Positions 32,728 to 41,347 of a DNA stretch of 41,347 nucleotides are shown in pieces. Origin of the DNA: Cytidiella melzeri (lineage: Eukaryota > Basidiomycota > Agaricomycetes > Polyporales > Irpicaceae); assembly GCA_022592445.1 (NCBI GenBank), contig JABYQR010000382.1, forward strand, positions 1-41,347. Direction: 5' to 3'. A program made the translations under genes and the position numbers. Below the pieces are notes generated by a model. The model had not been told where the DNA came from, searched no databases, and worked only from the letters and a program-made list of their open reading frames with translations. The first letter of the stretch is position 1. Every line of letters begins with the position of its first letter.

Positions 32728-33739
32728 CTAGGCAGCCGACACCACTTCATGCTTCTGCGAAGTGAGCCAACCACCAAGCCCTACTGCAGCGCCTCCAATC
32801 GCATGAGCCGTGCCACTGGCGAGAGCTGTACCTGCCACGACAGGAAGAGATGGCACCGAACCGACAGTGATGAGGACAGCGGCAAGGACAGAGATCGTCT
32901 TGGGATACTCGGTCGAGATAGCATCGAGCGACTGGCAGGCTGTCAGAAGCCACTCTGGTGCGTTCGCTACGCGAGCTTGAGCTGCGAAAGATGTGCGTTC
33001 GGTAAGCGGCTGAAGTCGACAGCGAAAATGATAGGCATACCTGGATCATCCGGTTTGCGCATATGAAGCAGTGTCCAAGGCTTGCCACGCTCCGTCTTAG
33101 CAGAAGCAGCTGGAAAAGAGGCGGATTTGGAATGAGAAGGCCGGGTTTTGGGTTTTTGGGCAGCGTGGGGTACGACTTTCGGGACGTCTGAGGTCTTTGA
33201 CTTGGCGCTGACAACGGGGGTATCGGACTTTTGTCTGAGCGTCCTCCGCAGGAACGGTGTGTTAAGGTTGGAGGGTAGAATGGCTTCAGCCTCTTTGGCT
33301 TTCTCCTTCGGCACCACCCACCAAAGCCCTGGTATCATATCCACGCGGAACGGTAGGGTCCGTTTCGAGTCGATTTCCCCTATGATAAATGATAAACACC
33401 CTTGTCATGGTATTGAAAAAACACGGCAAGGTACATACAATTCATGTTCTTCATGGCCACCACAAACTTCTTCCAGTCCCATATAAACACGCCTCTCGAC
33501 AGGTTCATCATGACCTTCTTCACCTCGTACAACCTATCGCATGCGTGTTTGCCCATATATCGCTGAGCGACAGCGTGCCAGTACCTTTTCGGCACCTTTC
33601 GAAGAGCGAGTCCGTCTTCCATCAGCTTGAGCCACGCTTCGACTTTGAGATCTCGTTTGGAGTCTCCTTCGAAACGGGGTGCGTCTAGCCAGGAGGCGCA
33701 CAGAGCGTCGCAGTCAAACTGTTTCAGAGTCGAGAACAT
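32728..33739 (-). CDS. lineage-specific hypothetical protein with hydrophobic C-terminus
   Basis: Three exons read in frame: 33739-33439, 33379-33041 and 32981-32728, giving 297 aa with canonical donors (GTATGT, GTATGC) and acceptors. The N-terminal domain has a striking pattern (FDCDALCASWLDAP, KVPKRYWHAVAQRYMG, WDWKKFVVAMKNMNWEI) that I associate with proteins repeated in agaricomycete genomes, though I cannot name a domain. A basic Ser/Lys/Pro linker follows. The C-terminus (ISVLAAVLITVGSVPSLPVV, then Gly/Ala-rich helices) could span a membrane. Function unknown. Confidence 0.75.
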
Positions 33740-36546
33740 CTTGCTGGGATGTGGATGGTTATAACTGGAGTGGAATACTACCTACAGCTCAGCTGCCGGT
33801 AGAGTAAGGATCGACGACGGAGACAGAAAGGGGAGATGGTGGGCATGGGCCGCTGTGTATTTGCTTGCTTTATACGAGTGGCGGGAGCGCAACGCATGTG
33901 ATATCACTCAGGCCACATTTCTGCCAGCCTGTGACAATTGCCCTTTGAGGCCGTAGAGGCAGCGGCCGTGGTCATGATCGACACGGGGCTTGAGTAGCAA
34001 GAAGCTGAAACGTCAGGCACCATAGTTTATATAAAGCTTATCATTGATGTGCTTACCAGTGATTAAAGGCAAGGTATCACAGCGTGGTGCCCGCTCTTCA
34101 AACACGTAGACGGTTTGAAGCATCTTTGTCCCTCCGAACTGAAACAAAGCAACTACTGCTTATGAAAGAAAACAACGAACAGCATTTCAGCTGCTCTGCA
34201 GTTGCATGGCCTAAGGCACCTTTCTGCCTTGCATGAGGTTGAGGTTTGGATAATTGTGTTGACAATCGGCCGTAAGTACTGGCGGCCTTGGCCAGAGATT
34301 GCTCAGCGCCAACGAGCGGTGCGACGGTCGGTGTTGGCGGAGTTGAAGTACGGATATCTCCGCGAGTGCTTGCCTTTTCAGGTATCGGAGTCGGTCATCA
34401 ACTCTCTCGACCACCAACTGGTTTCGCGACAAGGTGGAGTTTTGGCATAGTTTTGAAGCTTACGAGCTGTTTGGTGCCATAATCAGCAGGTATCTATTGA
34501 TGGTGCTGGCTACTCCACGTCGTCGCTCCTACAACTCATCCGAGCGAGGTGTCGAGGGGCAGAACAGTCGTTCTGCGTGGCATGAACCAAGAAGCCTTTA
34601 GATCGACTCGGAGGGTCTGACGCCGGACTCCAAGTCTTTCTTGTGTCTCCTCTTCCTCACTTCTCCTAATGGCTAAATTTTTCCATTCTAGAATTCACTA
34701 TAGCTACAATCACCACCTTCTCGATGCCGAATATGTCGTGTCTCCATGGTCGCGGGACTTCTACATCTCAGAGTCGGTCTTCTCTCCGGACGGCCACAGG
34801 TTGCAAACACATATACTCCATAGGGACCGTTATATGTCGTCGATAGCGTGCTCCGAAGAAGCCAGACAAAGGTGTGTACCCCCAACAATCTTCATTCCGC
34901 CGCTTCTAACTGGTTTTCGCGTCGGCGATCACCACTTCTGCAAGGCCAACTTGGGTTGTGATATCGAGGAAGCAATGCCACATTGGTTCACTGGACCAGT
35001 ACTTCCAGGTTGGTTGCAACATCGAAGTTGGCGGCGGAGCCCCGCCTATATATGAGTACAGGAGCTGCATCCACTCTCACAATCTCCCCCCAAAACCTCG
35101 ACAATCGACCAGTCGCCGACGTCGACGCGCACCACCGAGTATGTGCCAGCATGAAATGTGAGTATGTCGATTCCTCGCAGCCCACTCAACATCGCTGATC
35201 ACTCCAGTGTAGAGTTGGAGATTTTTATCGTGGCTGTCAGGTGAAGCAACTCTGCGGAGCGTCTCCTCCACGTGCTGACGACAGATTCTAAATTGACTGA
35301 ACATAGCATTTTCATGGGCGGTATTACACTGGCAAAGTAGTCGACTGCATGTCGCCGACGTGCAAGACGAGCGCCCATCACAGGCACAAGACATCTAGGC
35401 ACTGCTTGTGCATTGCCGTGCGTTATGCCTGTGGCCTCAATCTCGCGCTGAATGACGCTAACGGACAACACAACTGATGACAGGTGTCGACCGAATTGCG
35501 CCGCGTGCAGAATCTCATCCATACGCCCTTCGAGGGGTGTGCGTATGCCCGCTATTAGTTCCAATCACTCCTCTATGAGTTATCCTGAGGTCGTCTTCCC
35601 CCGCTCGTCCCTGCATCATGATACTTGTTATTGAATATGCAACATATCCGACACGGGTCTCTCCTGTGGAGCATCTGGACCTAGTCAGAGTTGTTTTTCT
35701 CCATCTATCGCTCGCGTTGTGAGCAGCGCCCGATGATTTGGCATCATTGCATCTCTCAGCTGTTGGTAAGTACCGGCGCAGTCCTTGTTTAATCGGACTC
35801 ATTACTTTCTTCTCCGCGATGAGACCGCATCGGAGCGCTGTACCAAGTAAGTCAAGAATCGAGAGCGCTCCGAGCCTCCATTTGTTTTGGCAGTTCAAGA
35901 GCCCGCTTCGCACGATTCGGCGCTGCGGGAGAACATGTGCGTAGGTCATACGCACGCAACAGGTCATCTGGAACTCTCCGTTTTCCGCGCGTAGTCGTAT
36001 CGGACGTATTGTTGTGAACATAGTTGGGCGGCACCATGAATATATTGGTAAGTCCCCAGCGGTATACCCACGAACGCCACTCATAGAGCATACGTACATT
36101 CAGCGCACTTGACAAAGTCACCGACTGAAGTCGAGCAAGACGCTCAGCTGTAGACGATGTTGCCCAGGCTCAGATTGTCATGGTGCGAGCTCATCGCCGC
36201 TGGAATAAGCTTTCGACGCGCCAATTGTCACCGAATGACGTGTACTAGCTGATATGTCGTCGCCACAGCGCAGTAAATCTTTGCACAGGACCTGTCCTGG
36301 CGCGCGTTGTGTGGTGATGGGTATGCTAGCCCGTCGGCGTTCGACCCAATGAGGGAAAGCTGTGAGCTCTCAGCCGTATAACACAGGCTTTACACGGTAT
36401 GAATTTGGTATACCACTTCAGTCGCGCTCCAGCTGACCGCCGCCGCTTACCACTCCCAGTCTTGAAGAATGCTAATGTCGCCACTTTCGACGCTGCCTCG
36501 ACTTGGCAGCATTGCCCTTCGGCGAGGCGCTTTGCAGCCCAGCAGG
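33740..36546. other. 2.8-kb stretch with no recognisable gene
   Basis: Frames up to 194 codons are open on the minus strand (35515-36099) and 128 on the plus strand (34669-35055). None shows motifs, repeats or coherent splice sites. It may hold degenerate transposon sequence or a non-coding transcript; nothing supports either. Confidence 0.5.
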
Positions 36547-36554
36547 TATATAAA
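36547..36554 (+). promoter_or_regulatory. TATA box of the 171-aa gene
   Basis: TATATAAA lies 90 bp upstream of the ATG at 36637. It sits downstream of the in-frame ATG at 36469, so that earlier ATG should not be in the transcript. Confidence 0.6.
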
Positions 36555-36636
36555 CCCTTCGACTCGACCAGAGACCTTCAGCAACAACACACCATATCGA
36601 TCTACCACTACTACTACTCTCAGACACTCCAGTACT

Positions 36637-37284
36637 ATGACTGACATCGTTCTCCCCAAACTCTCCGCCTGGGCTCAGAGCCACATCACTGCCCTCTTCG
36701 AGGCCAAGACGACCAAAGACTTCGACGCTGCTTTTGATGCCTTTGTGGCGCATAAAGTCGAGCACATCGTCGTCAACGGCGAGCAGCTTTCCAGGGCTGA
36801 GTACAAGGCCCACCTCCAGTCTGCTCGTGCTTTCGAGCAGTCTGCGCAGGTCAAGTACCTCGGCACTGTAGAAGTGGCGAGCGAGAAGGAAGGCGAGAAG
36901 GTAAGACCCTATGATTCTGAAAGGCAATAATCGTTGTCTGACGGGTTTCTTTCTTTCGTCCGTCTAGGCCGGCGACGTTGGGCTTTTCCTCCAAGCTAGC
37001 ATCGCAGAGAAGCTGCTCGTCTTTGGCGCGCCTGAAACCGAGACTGTCACGATCTCCTTCAACTTGAAGTAAGCGCAATGAACGTTGTTATGATATATGG
37101 AGTTAGAAGTCTGATGACTCTCGCACTTTGCAGGATTATTCAGGATCCGTCCATCAAGAAGCCCTCTGGTCCGATCCACGGCTATTTCGATCCTAGGAGG
37201 GTCTCTGCTTTGACCTCTGTCTTTACCAAGACGCAGAACCCGATCATTAACCCTGGTGGACCTGAGATCCCCCCTCGCGACTGA
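36637..37284 (+). CDS. small hypothetical protein, 171 aa
   Basis: Three exons read in frame: 36637-36900, 36968-37068 and 37134-37284, with donors GTAAGA and GTAAGC and acceptors TAG and CAG. The start was chosen because a TATA box lies between it and the upstream in-frame ATG at 36469. The upstream ATG would add a basic N-terminus resembling a mitochondrial signal, but it lies before the TATA box. The helical N-terminus (WAQSHITALFEAKTTKDFDAAFDAF), a central beta-rich segment (KVEHIVVNGEQLSRAEYKAHL) and VTISFNLK suggest an NTF2/SnoaL-like fold; this is an inference from pattern only. Function unknown. Confidence 0.75.
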
Positions 37285-37993
37285 TTGATAATGTACAGTC
37301 TGATTTAGCCTGAGTATGCTGTTTACAGTGCAGATTAGCTGTGTAGATAGTGTAGCTGAAACTGGCATCATGGAGAATGTACTAAATGCGATTTTGACAA
37401 GCCAATGATTTTTGTGAATGGGGATGATACAGTAGCAGCGATGGATATTGCTAGGTCGGAGATGCTGCAGCTATTTCAGACATTTACAATTCCTGAAGAA
37501 TGAAGAAGAACTGTGTTCCGCTGTGCTCCAGCACATTGATGCCTTTTCAGATGTGACCTTTTTGTCCCCCAAAGTGGGGGGATTTGATGGCAGGATACAG
37601 ACAGTAACAGTGTCAATAATAAATCCAGCTGATGGCTTCAGACTGGCCTTGTTATCAGCCCTTTTAACTTTGTATCAGATCACTTTTGCAATCAAAATGC
37701 AGGGTTTGATTTTTACAGACTGAATATGGGTAGAAATCTGTACATATAATACACCATTGAATAGCCCTATCTTGTGGCAACATCCTGTCAATTGAAGTGG
37801 AATTGAGCAAATTATGGCCAGTCTAGTGAAAAAAAGTCATCCAGACTCAGATTCAAACTCCACTCCTGCTGGCAAATGATGTCAAATCCTGGTCGGGTAC
37901 ATGCAACAATTTACAGCCTGTTACTCAGCCTCAAGTGTACAACTGCACTTCAACAAGATGTTATACAAAAGCACTGTTGAGACTGAATATTGT
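37285..37993. other. no gene seen; flank of the LTR cluster
   Basis: Short frames are open but none is recognisable. The sequence becomes AT-rich towards the LTR at 37994. Confidence 0.5.
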
Positions 37994-38750
37994 TGACACG
38001 GAGGCGGGGCTCGACGTGACAGGCAGGGACACAAAGTGGATATCGACAAGGAGGTGGTGGCAGGCGTGTAGCACAGTGCTTTCACCAGCTATCAAACTTT
38101 ATACAAGTTGTCTAGCCCAGTAAAGACCAAGTTAGTATTCTGATTACCAGCTATGTAGTACAGAGGGGATTTGCTTACCTAGCCCAGTAAAGACCAAGAG
38201 GTCGAGATGGGGGCTAGGAGCGTACATGCAGCAGTATATATAGACTTCAGGGACCTGCGCACAGACCATGTTGAGGGCAGGCTTTGCAAGAAGCCGTGTG
38301 AACGAAGAACAAAAGAACTACCTAAAGGAGAACAATAGCTATTGTCTAGACCTTGCCAAGACCTACCCGTGAGAGAATCTATCTAAAAGGAGACCAACTA
38401 TTGTATTCCATTCCCACACCTGTGAGAACATCCTTCCATAAAGAGAACAATAGGGAAAGAACAATAAGGAGCCCATGTGGACGGTATCTATGACGTCAAA
38501 CCCTAGCTATGGGCTGAGCCATGTGCTTGTAGCCATGTGGTCTTACTTAAGCTAAGTCACATGCCAGTGTGACGTAGTAGCAAGTAATGTGACCGTGTGG
38601 AGCGTCTAAGCCACGTGATACGGGCGCTTAATATACGTGCAAAGGAGCTTTATGCAGAGAGAATTGAAACTGGGTTGTAGCCCGGAGTTTTACAGATAAA
38701 AACAAGAGGTAAATTGCGAAAATTAAGGGCTAGTCAGGCCATCCATGACA
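37994..38750 (-). repeat. gypsy LTR copy, minus orientation
   Basis: It is a full-length 757-bp LTR of the same family, reading from TGTCATGG (38750) to GTGTCA (37994). It has more differences from the 8532 copy than the 39475 copy does, so it is probably older. Flanking five-mers (attgt and gacgt) do not match, so no target duplication is seen. The intron is at 38112-38178, the 20-nt copies at 38179-38198 and 38112-38131, and the primer segment at 38199-38208. Confidence 0.92.
38112..38178 (-). other. predicted 67-nt LTR intron, minus orientation
   Basis: GTAAGC, TACTAAC and CTAG are all intact. The inner 47 nt differ at about six positions from the 9105 copy, but both 20-nt copies are unchanged. 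Confidence 0.6.
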
Positions 38751-38905
38751 GACGTGACAAACAGGGACACGAAGTGGATATCGACGAGGAGGTGGTGGCA
38801 GGTGTGAAGCACAATGCTTTCACCAGCTATCAGACTTTGTTCAAGTATCTAGCCCAGTAAAGACCAAGTTAGTATTGGGTACTACTAGCTATGTAGTTGT
38901 AAGGT
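38751..38905 (-). repeat. truncated gypsy LTR fragment, minus orientation
   Basis: This matches the U5 end of the LTR from gacgtgacaaacagggacac to the middle of the intron. It lacks the terminal 20 nt or so on one side and everything upstream of the intron middle on the other. One 20-nt copy is kept at 38849-38868. Confidence 0.8.
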
Positions 38906-39474
38906 TGTTCTTTTCGAGCGCACACAAGGTAAGTATGACCAATATGTATTTGGAACCTACGTGTGTACAAGATAAAAAGATGATCTCTAAATCTACCAGA
39001 TCTTAGTCCTAAATACTGAGGTCTGCTACTGCGTAGTACTACTATATACGGTATGCTATTTTTCCCACAATGGGCACTGGCCCACTATCTAATCAATACG
39101 AGTAAAAGGCCAGATCTACTGATCCGGCCTCAGGATGCTTGCGCATCAAGTAGTGCTCAGAATTGACAATTTCACTGTGCTGTCATAAAACCTCTGGCCA
39201 ACTGTTAACCAAATCTCATGATGTATACAGTATCTACTAAACACTGGTATTGTGTGCAATATTGAGGTGGTGGGTCAAGTTCGTGCTATGCTGTCTACTG
39301 CTAGGGCCTTTTCAAAGAATGCCTTACATTGAGGTATCTTCTGTTGAACCTGCTTGTGATGTTTTGCTTTACAATAATCCTTGCTATGTATTGTGCTGTG
39401 ACTTCCGGTACTGAGAACATTAGCCAGTGCCGATCTTGCAGGCACAAACAAGCCATGCAAGTCACTGCTATTGA
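38906..39474. other. no gene seen; AT-rich spacer between LTR copies
   Basis: No recognisable coding or RNA feature was found. It may be older transposon debris. Confidence 0.5.
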
Positions 39475-40233
39475 TGACACGAAGACAAGGCTCGACGTGA
39501 CAGATAGGGACACGAAGTGGATATCGACGAGGAGGTGGTGGCAGGCGTGTAGCACAGTGCTCTCACCAGCTATCAGACTTTATACAAGTTGTCTAGCCCA
39601 GTAAAGACCAAGTTAGTATTTGTACTACCAGCTATATAGTACAAGAGGGGGTGGCTTACCTAGCCCAGTAAAGACCAAGAGGTCGAGATGGGGGGCTAGG
39701 AGCGTACATGTAGCAGTATATATAGACTTCAGGGACCTGCGCACAGACCATGTTGAGGGCAGGCTTTGCAAGAAGCCGTGTGAACGAAGAACAAAAGAAC
39801 TACCTAAAGGAGAACAATAGCTATTGTCTAGACCTTGCCAAGAACTCTACCCGTGAGAGAATCTATCTAAAAGGAGACCAACTATTGTATTCCATTCCCA
39901 CACCTGTGAGAACATCCTTCCATAAAGAGAACAATAAGGAAAGAACAATAAGGAGCCCATGTGGACAGTATCTATGACGTCAAACCCTAGCTATGGGCTG
40001 AGCCATGTGCTTGTAGCCATGTGGTCTTACTTAAGCTAAGTCACATGCCAGTGTGACGTAGTAGCAAGTAATGTGACCGTGTGGAGCGTCTAAGCCACGT
40101 GATACGGGCGCTTAATAGACGTGCAAAGGAGTTTATGCAGAGAGAATTGAAACTAGGTTGTAGCCCGGAGTTTTACAGATAAAAACAAGAGGTAAATTGC
40201 GAAAATTAAGGGCTAGTCAGGCCATCCATGACA
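39475..40233 (-). repeat. 3' LTR of the second gypsy copy
   Basis: This 759-bp LTR reads from TGTCATGG (40233) to GTGTCA (39475). It shares the aacatgg variant with the LTR at 15392. The 20-nt copies are at 39660-39679 and 39593-39612, the primer segment at 39680-39689. Confidence 0.94.
39593..39659 (-). other. predicted 67-nt LTR intron of the second gypsy copy
   Basis: Donor, TACTAAC branch site and CTAG acceptor are intact. The inner sequence differs at about five positions from the 9105 copy. Confidence 0.6.
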
Positions 40234-40246
40234 TTACCCCCCTCCT
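40234..40246 (-). other. polypurine tract of the second gypsy copy
   Basis: On the minus strand it reads aggaggggggtaa, directly upstream of the LTR, the same as at 15379-15391. Confidence 0.85.
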
Positions 40247-40398
40247 AAAATCGAGCGTCCTCGCGAAGCATCACTGTGCTGTGGTGATAGAGGTCTTCTA
40301 CCCGTCTACAGGGATTCAGCAGAATTGCCCCGATTGTCTAGTCAGAAGGATGCTAGGAAGTTTCTCCCCTTCTGGTGTCGTTGACTCGACGTTACCCG

Positions 40399-41347
40399 TC
40401 AGTGTGATGTTCTTGAGATATCCAGACCGATGTGTTTGCCTTCATCCCAGCTAAGATCGTATGTAGATGGATAGATCGTGCGAAGGAAAGCGGGGTCGGT
40501 CTGGGTATTGAATTCCCGAAAGTGCGAGCGGAGGTCCGCAAAGAGTGAAGCTTTGATGACCCGGGGCGCTCCGGGGTTTGCTTTGTAGAAGTCGTCAATT
40601 GCTTCTTGACTATTCTCGAGGTTTTCTACTGGTTCCCAGCTATTGTGTCCGTCTGAATACCCTTCCCATTTGACAAGGAATTGCAATTTCTTCCAACGTC
40701 CGTGTAGCCTGCTGTCTAGCACCTTTTCGACGACGTACTGTTCTTCTCCTTCTATGACAATAGGATCAGGAGGTGGAGGTACATCTTTGCCGTTGTCGTG
40801 CCAGGGACTTAGACGGTTGATGTGGAAGACGGGGTGGATTCGGAGATAGCTGGGTAGATCGAGTTTGTAATCGAGATCGCCAATGCGTTCGATGACCTTG
40901 TACGGGCCGAGCTGTCGAGGACCGAGTTTAGGGGTAGCCTGATGAATCTGGACGTTCTTAGCGTTTAGCCAGACCATGTCCCCTACTTGGAAGACGCGTG
41001 GAGAGCGCTTCTCAGACTCGTAAAGTTGCTTCATCTTTTCTTTGCTTAGACGAAGAGCTGCTTCGGTCTCCTTTCGTACTCGAGCCATATTATCAAGGCG
41101 CTCATCGAGTGAAGGGATATTGCTTCGCTTGCCAACTGGTATAGTGAAGTCGGGGCGATATCCGTAGATGACTTCAAACGGTGTTTGTGAGTTACCCGCA
41201 TGTACTCGCGAGTTGAGTGCAAACTCAGCCGCCGGTAGATGATCGACCCAGTGTCTTGTCGTTGCTGACAGAATAGACGCAGATACTGTTCGATATCCTG
41301 GTTTTTGCGTTCGACTTTGCCATTTCCTTGCGGATGATAGGCGGTCG
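40399..41347 (-). CDS. Pol C-terminal part (integrase end and chromodomain), partial
   Basis: The frame is open from about 41250 to a TGA at 40399. It covers the integrase C-terminal part, the GPY-like region (LGPYKVIERIGDLDYKL), the chromodomain (YVVEKVLDSRLHGRWKKLQF, then WEGYSDGHNSWEPVENLEN) and a tail ending LDISRTSH. One base is missing near 41252 relative to the 8532 copy (aagacactggg against aagacgactggg), which breaks the frame to the integrase catalytic core. Elsewhere this copy keeps bases that the first copy lacks at about 14396, 14439 and 15000. Confidence 0.88.
   Translation of the reverse strand, partial: DRLSSARKWQSRTQKPGYRTVSASILSATTRHWVDHLPAAEFALNSRVHAGNSQTPFEVIYGYRPDFTIPVGKRSNIPSLDERLDNMARVRKETEAALRLSKEKMKQLYESEKRSPRVFQVGDMVWLNAKNVQIHQATPKLGPRQLGPYKVIERIGDLDYKLDLPSYLRIHPVFHINRLSPWHDNGKDVPPPPDPIVIEGEEQYVVEKVLDSRLHGRWKKLQFLVKWEGYSDGHNSWEPVENLENSQEAIDDFYKANPGAPRVIKASLFADLRSHFREFNTQTDPAFLRTIYPSTYDLSWDEGKHIGLDISRTSH

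Larger units (their letters stand above)
39475..41347 (-). mobile_element. second gypsy copy, 3' part, runs off the window
   Basis: LTR, polypurine tract and the 3' end of pol are continuous on the minus strand in the order expected for the 3' half of the element. The 5' half lies beyond 41347, so its target duplication cannot be checked. Confidence 0.93.

Noticed and set aside
36469..36636. upstream in-frame ATG giving a possible mitochondrial signal on the 171-aa protein
   Set aside because: The ATG lies upstream of a TATA box at 36547-36554, so the main transcript should begin after it.
39290..39470. possible hAT-type transposase remnant in the spacer between LTR copies
   Set aside because: A few residues on the minus strand vaguely recall the hAT C-terminal region, but the pattern breaks at once and the key residues are absent.
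1..41347. CRISPR arrays, rRNA genes and bacterial-type operons
   Set aside because: No regularly spaced repeats of the right size and no rRNA-like sequence were seen. Intron-rich genes mark this as eukaryotic nuclear DNA.

Overview
The window looks like nuclear DNA of an agaricomycete (mushroom-forming) fungus. Genes carry many short introns of about 45-110 nt with GTRNGT donors and CTRAY branch points. The gene families are typical of that group: a Plavaka-type DNA transposon, a chromodomain Ty3/gypsy element, a DUF6535 membrane protein and a Ppo fatty-acid dioxygenase. All family names come from reading motifs; no database search was run.

Layout. 1 to about 500: LTR-like remnant of one retrotransposon family. 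About 1289-17337: a large Plavaka-type DNA transposon, bounded by clusters of TCTAGA motifs, with a transposase gene (1702-5563) and a second gene (6609-8531 plus 16154-16453). A nearly complete, recently inserted Ty3/gypsy chromovirus (8532-16148, 5-bp target duplication CATTC) interrupts the last exon of that second gene; removing it restores one open frame. 17695-33739: host genes, namely an MFS sugar/polyol transporter (-), a Ppo-type oxygenase (-), a DUF6535 protein (+), a BAR-SH3 protein (-) and a lineage-specific protein (-). 33740-36546 has no recognisable gene. 36637-37284 is a small 171-aa gene (+). 37994-41347 is a cluster of minus-strand copies of the same gypsy family: one LTR, one LTR fragment, and the 3' part of a second element that runs off the window.

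Most unusual is the 5' end of the gypsy element. (1) Ten nt just inside the 5' LTR (9292-9301) are exactly complementary to ten nt (9075-9084) placed where transcription should start, 34 nt after the TATA box, which points to Tf1-type self-priming. (2) The next 20 nt are followed by a canonical 67-nt intron (GTAAGC, TACTAAC, CTAG) that ends with an exact second copy of those 20 nt. The duplicated unit therefore starts where the primer ends and stops at the splice junction. A second LTR family at the window start has the same architecture with a different sequence. (3) From the predicted start to the gag ATG (about 1.13 kb) there is no ATG in any frame, although this stretch contains a protein-like open frame of about 257 codons without a single Met.

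The host genes read cleanly through all splice junctions. The gypsy pol region instead carries about eleven single-base deletions, which look at least as much like uncorrected assembly errors in repeats as like decay.
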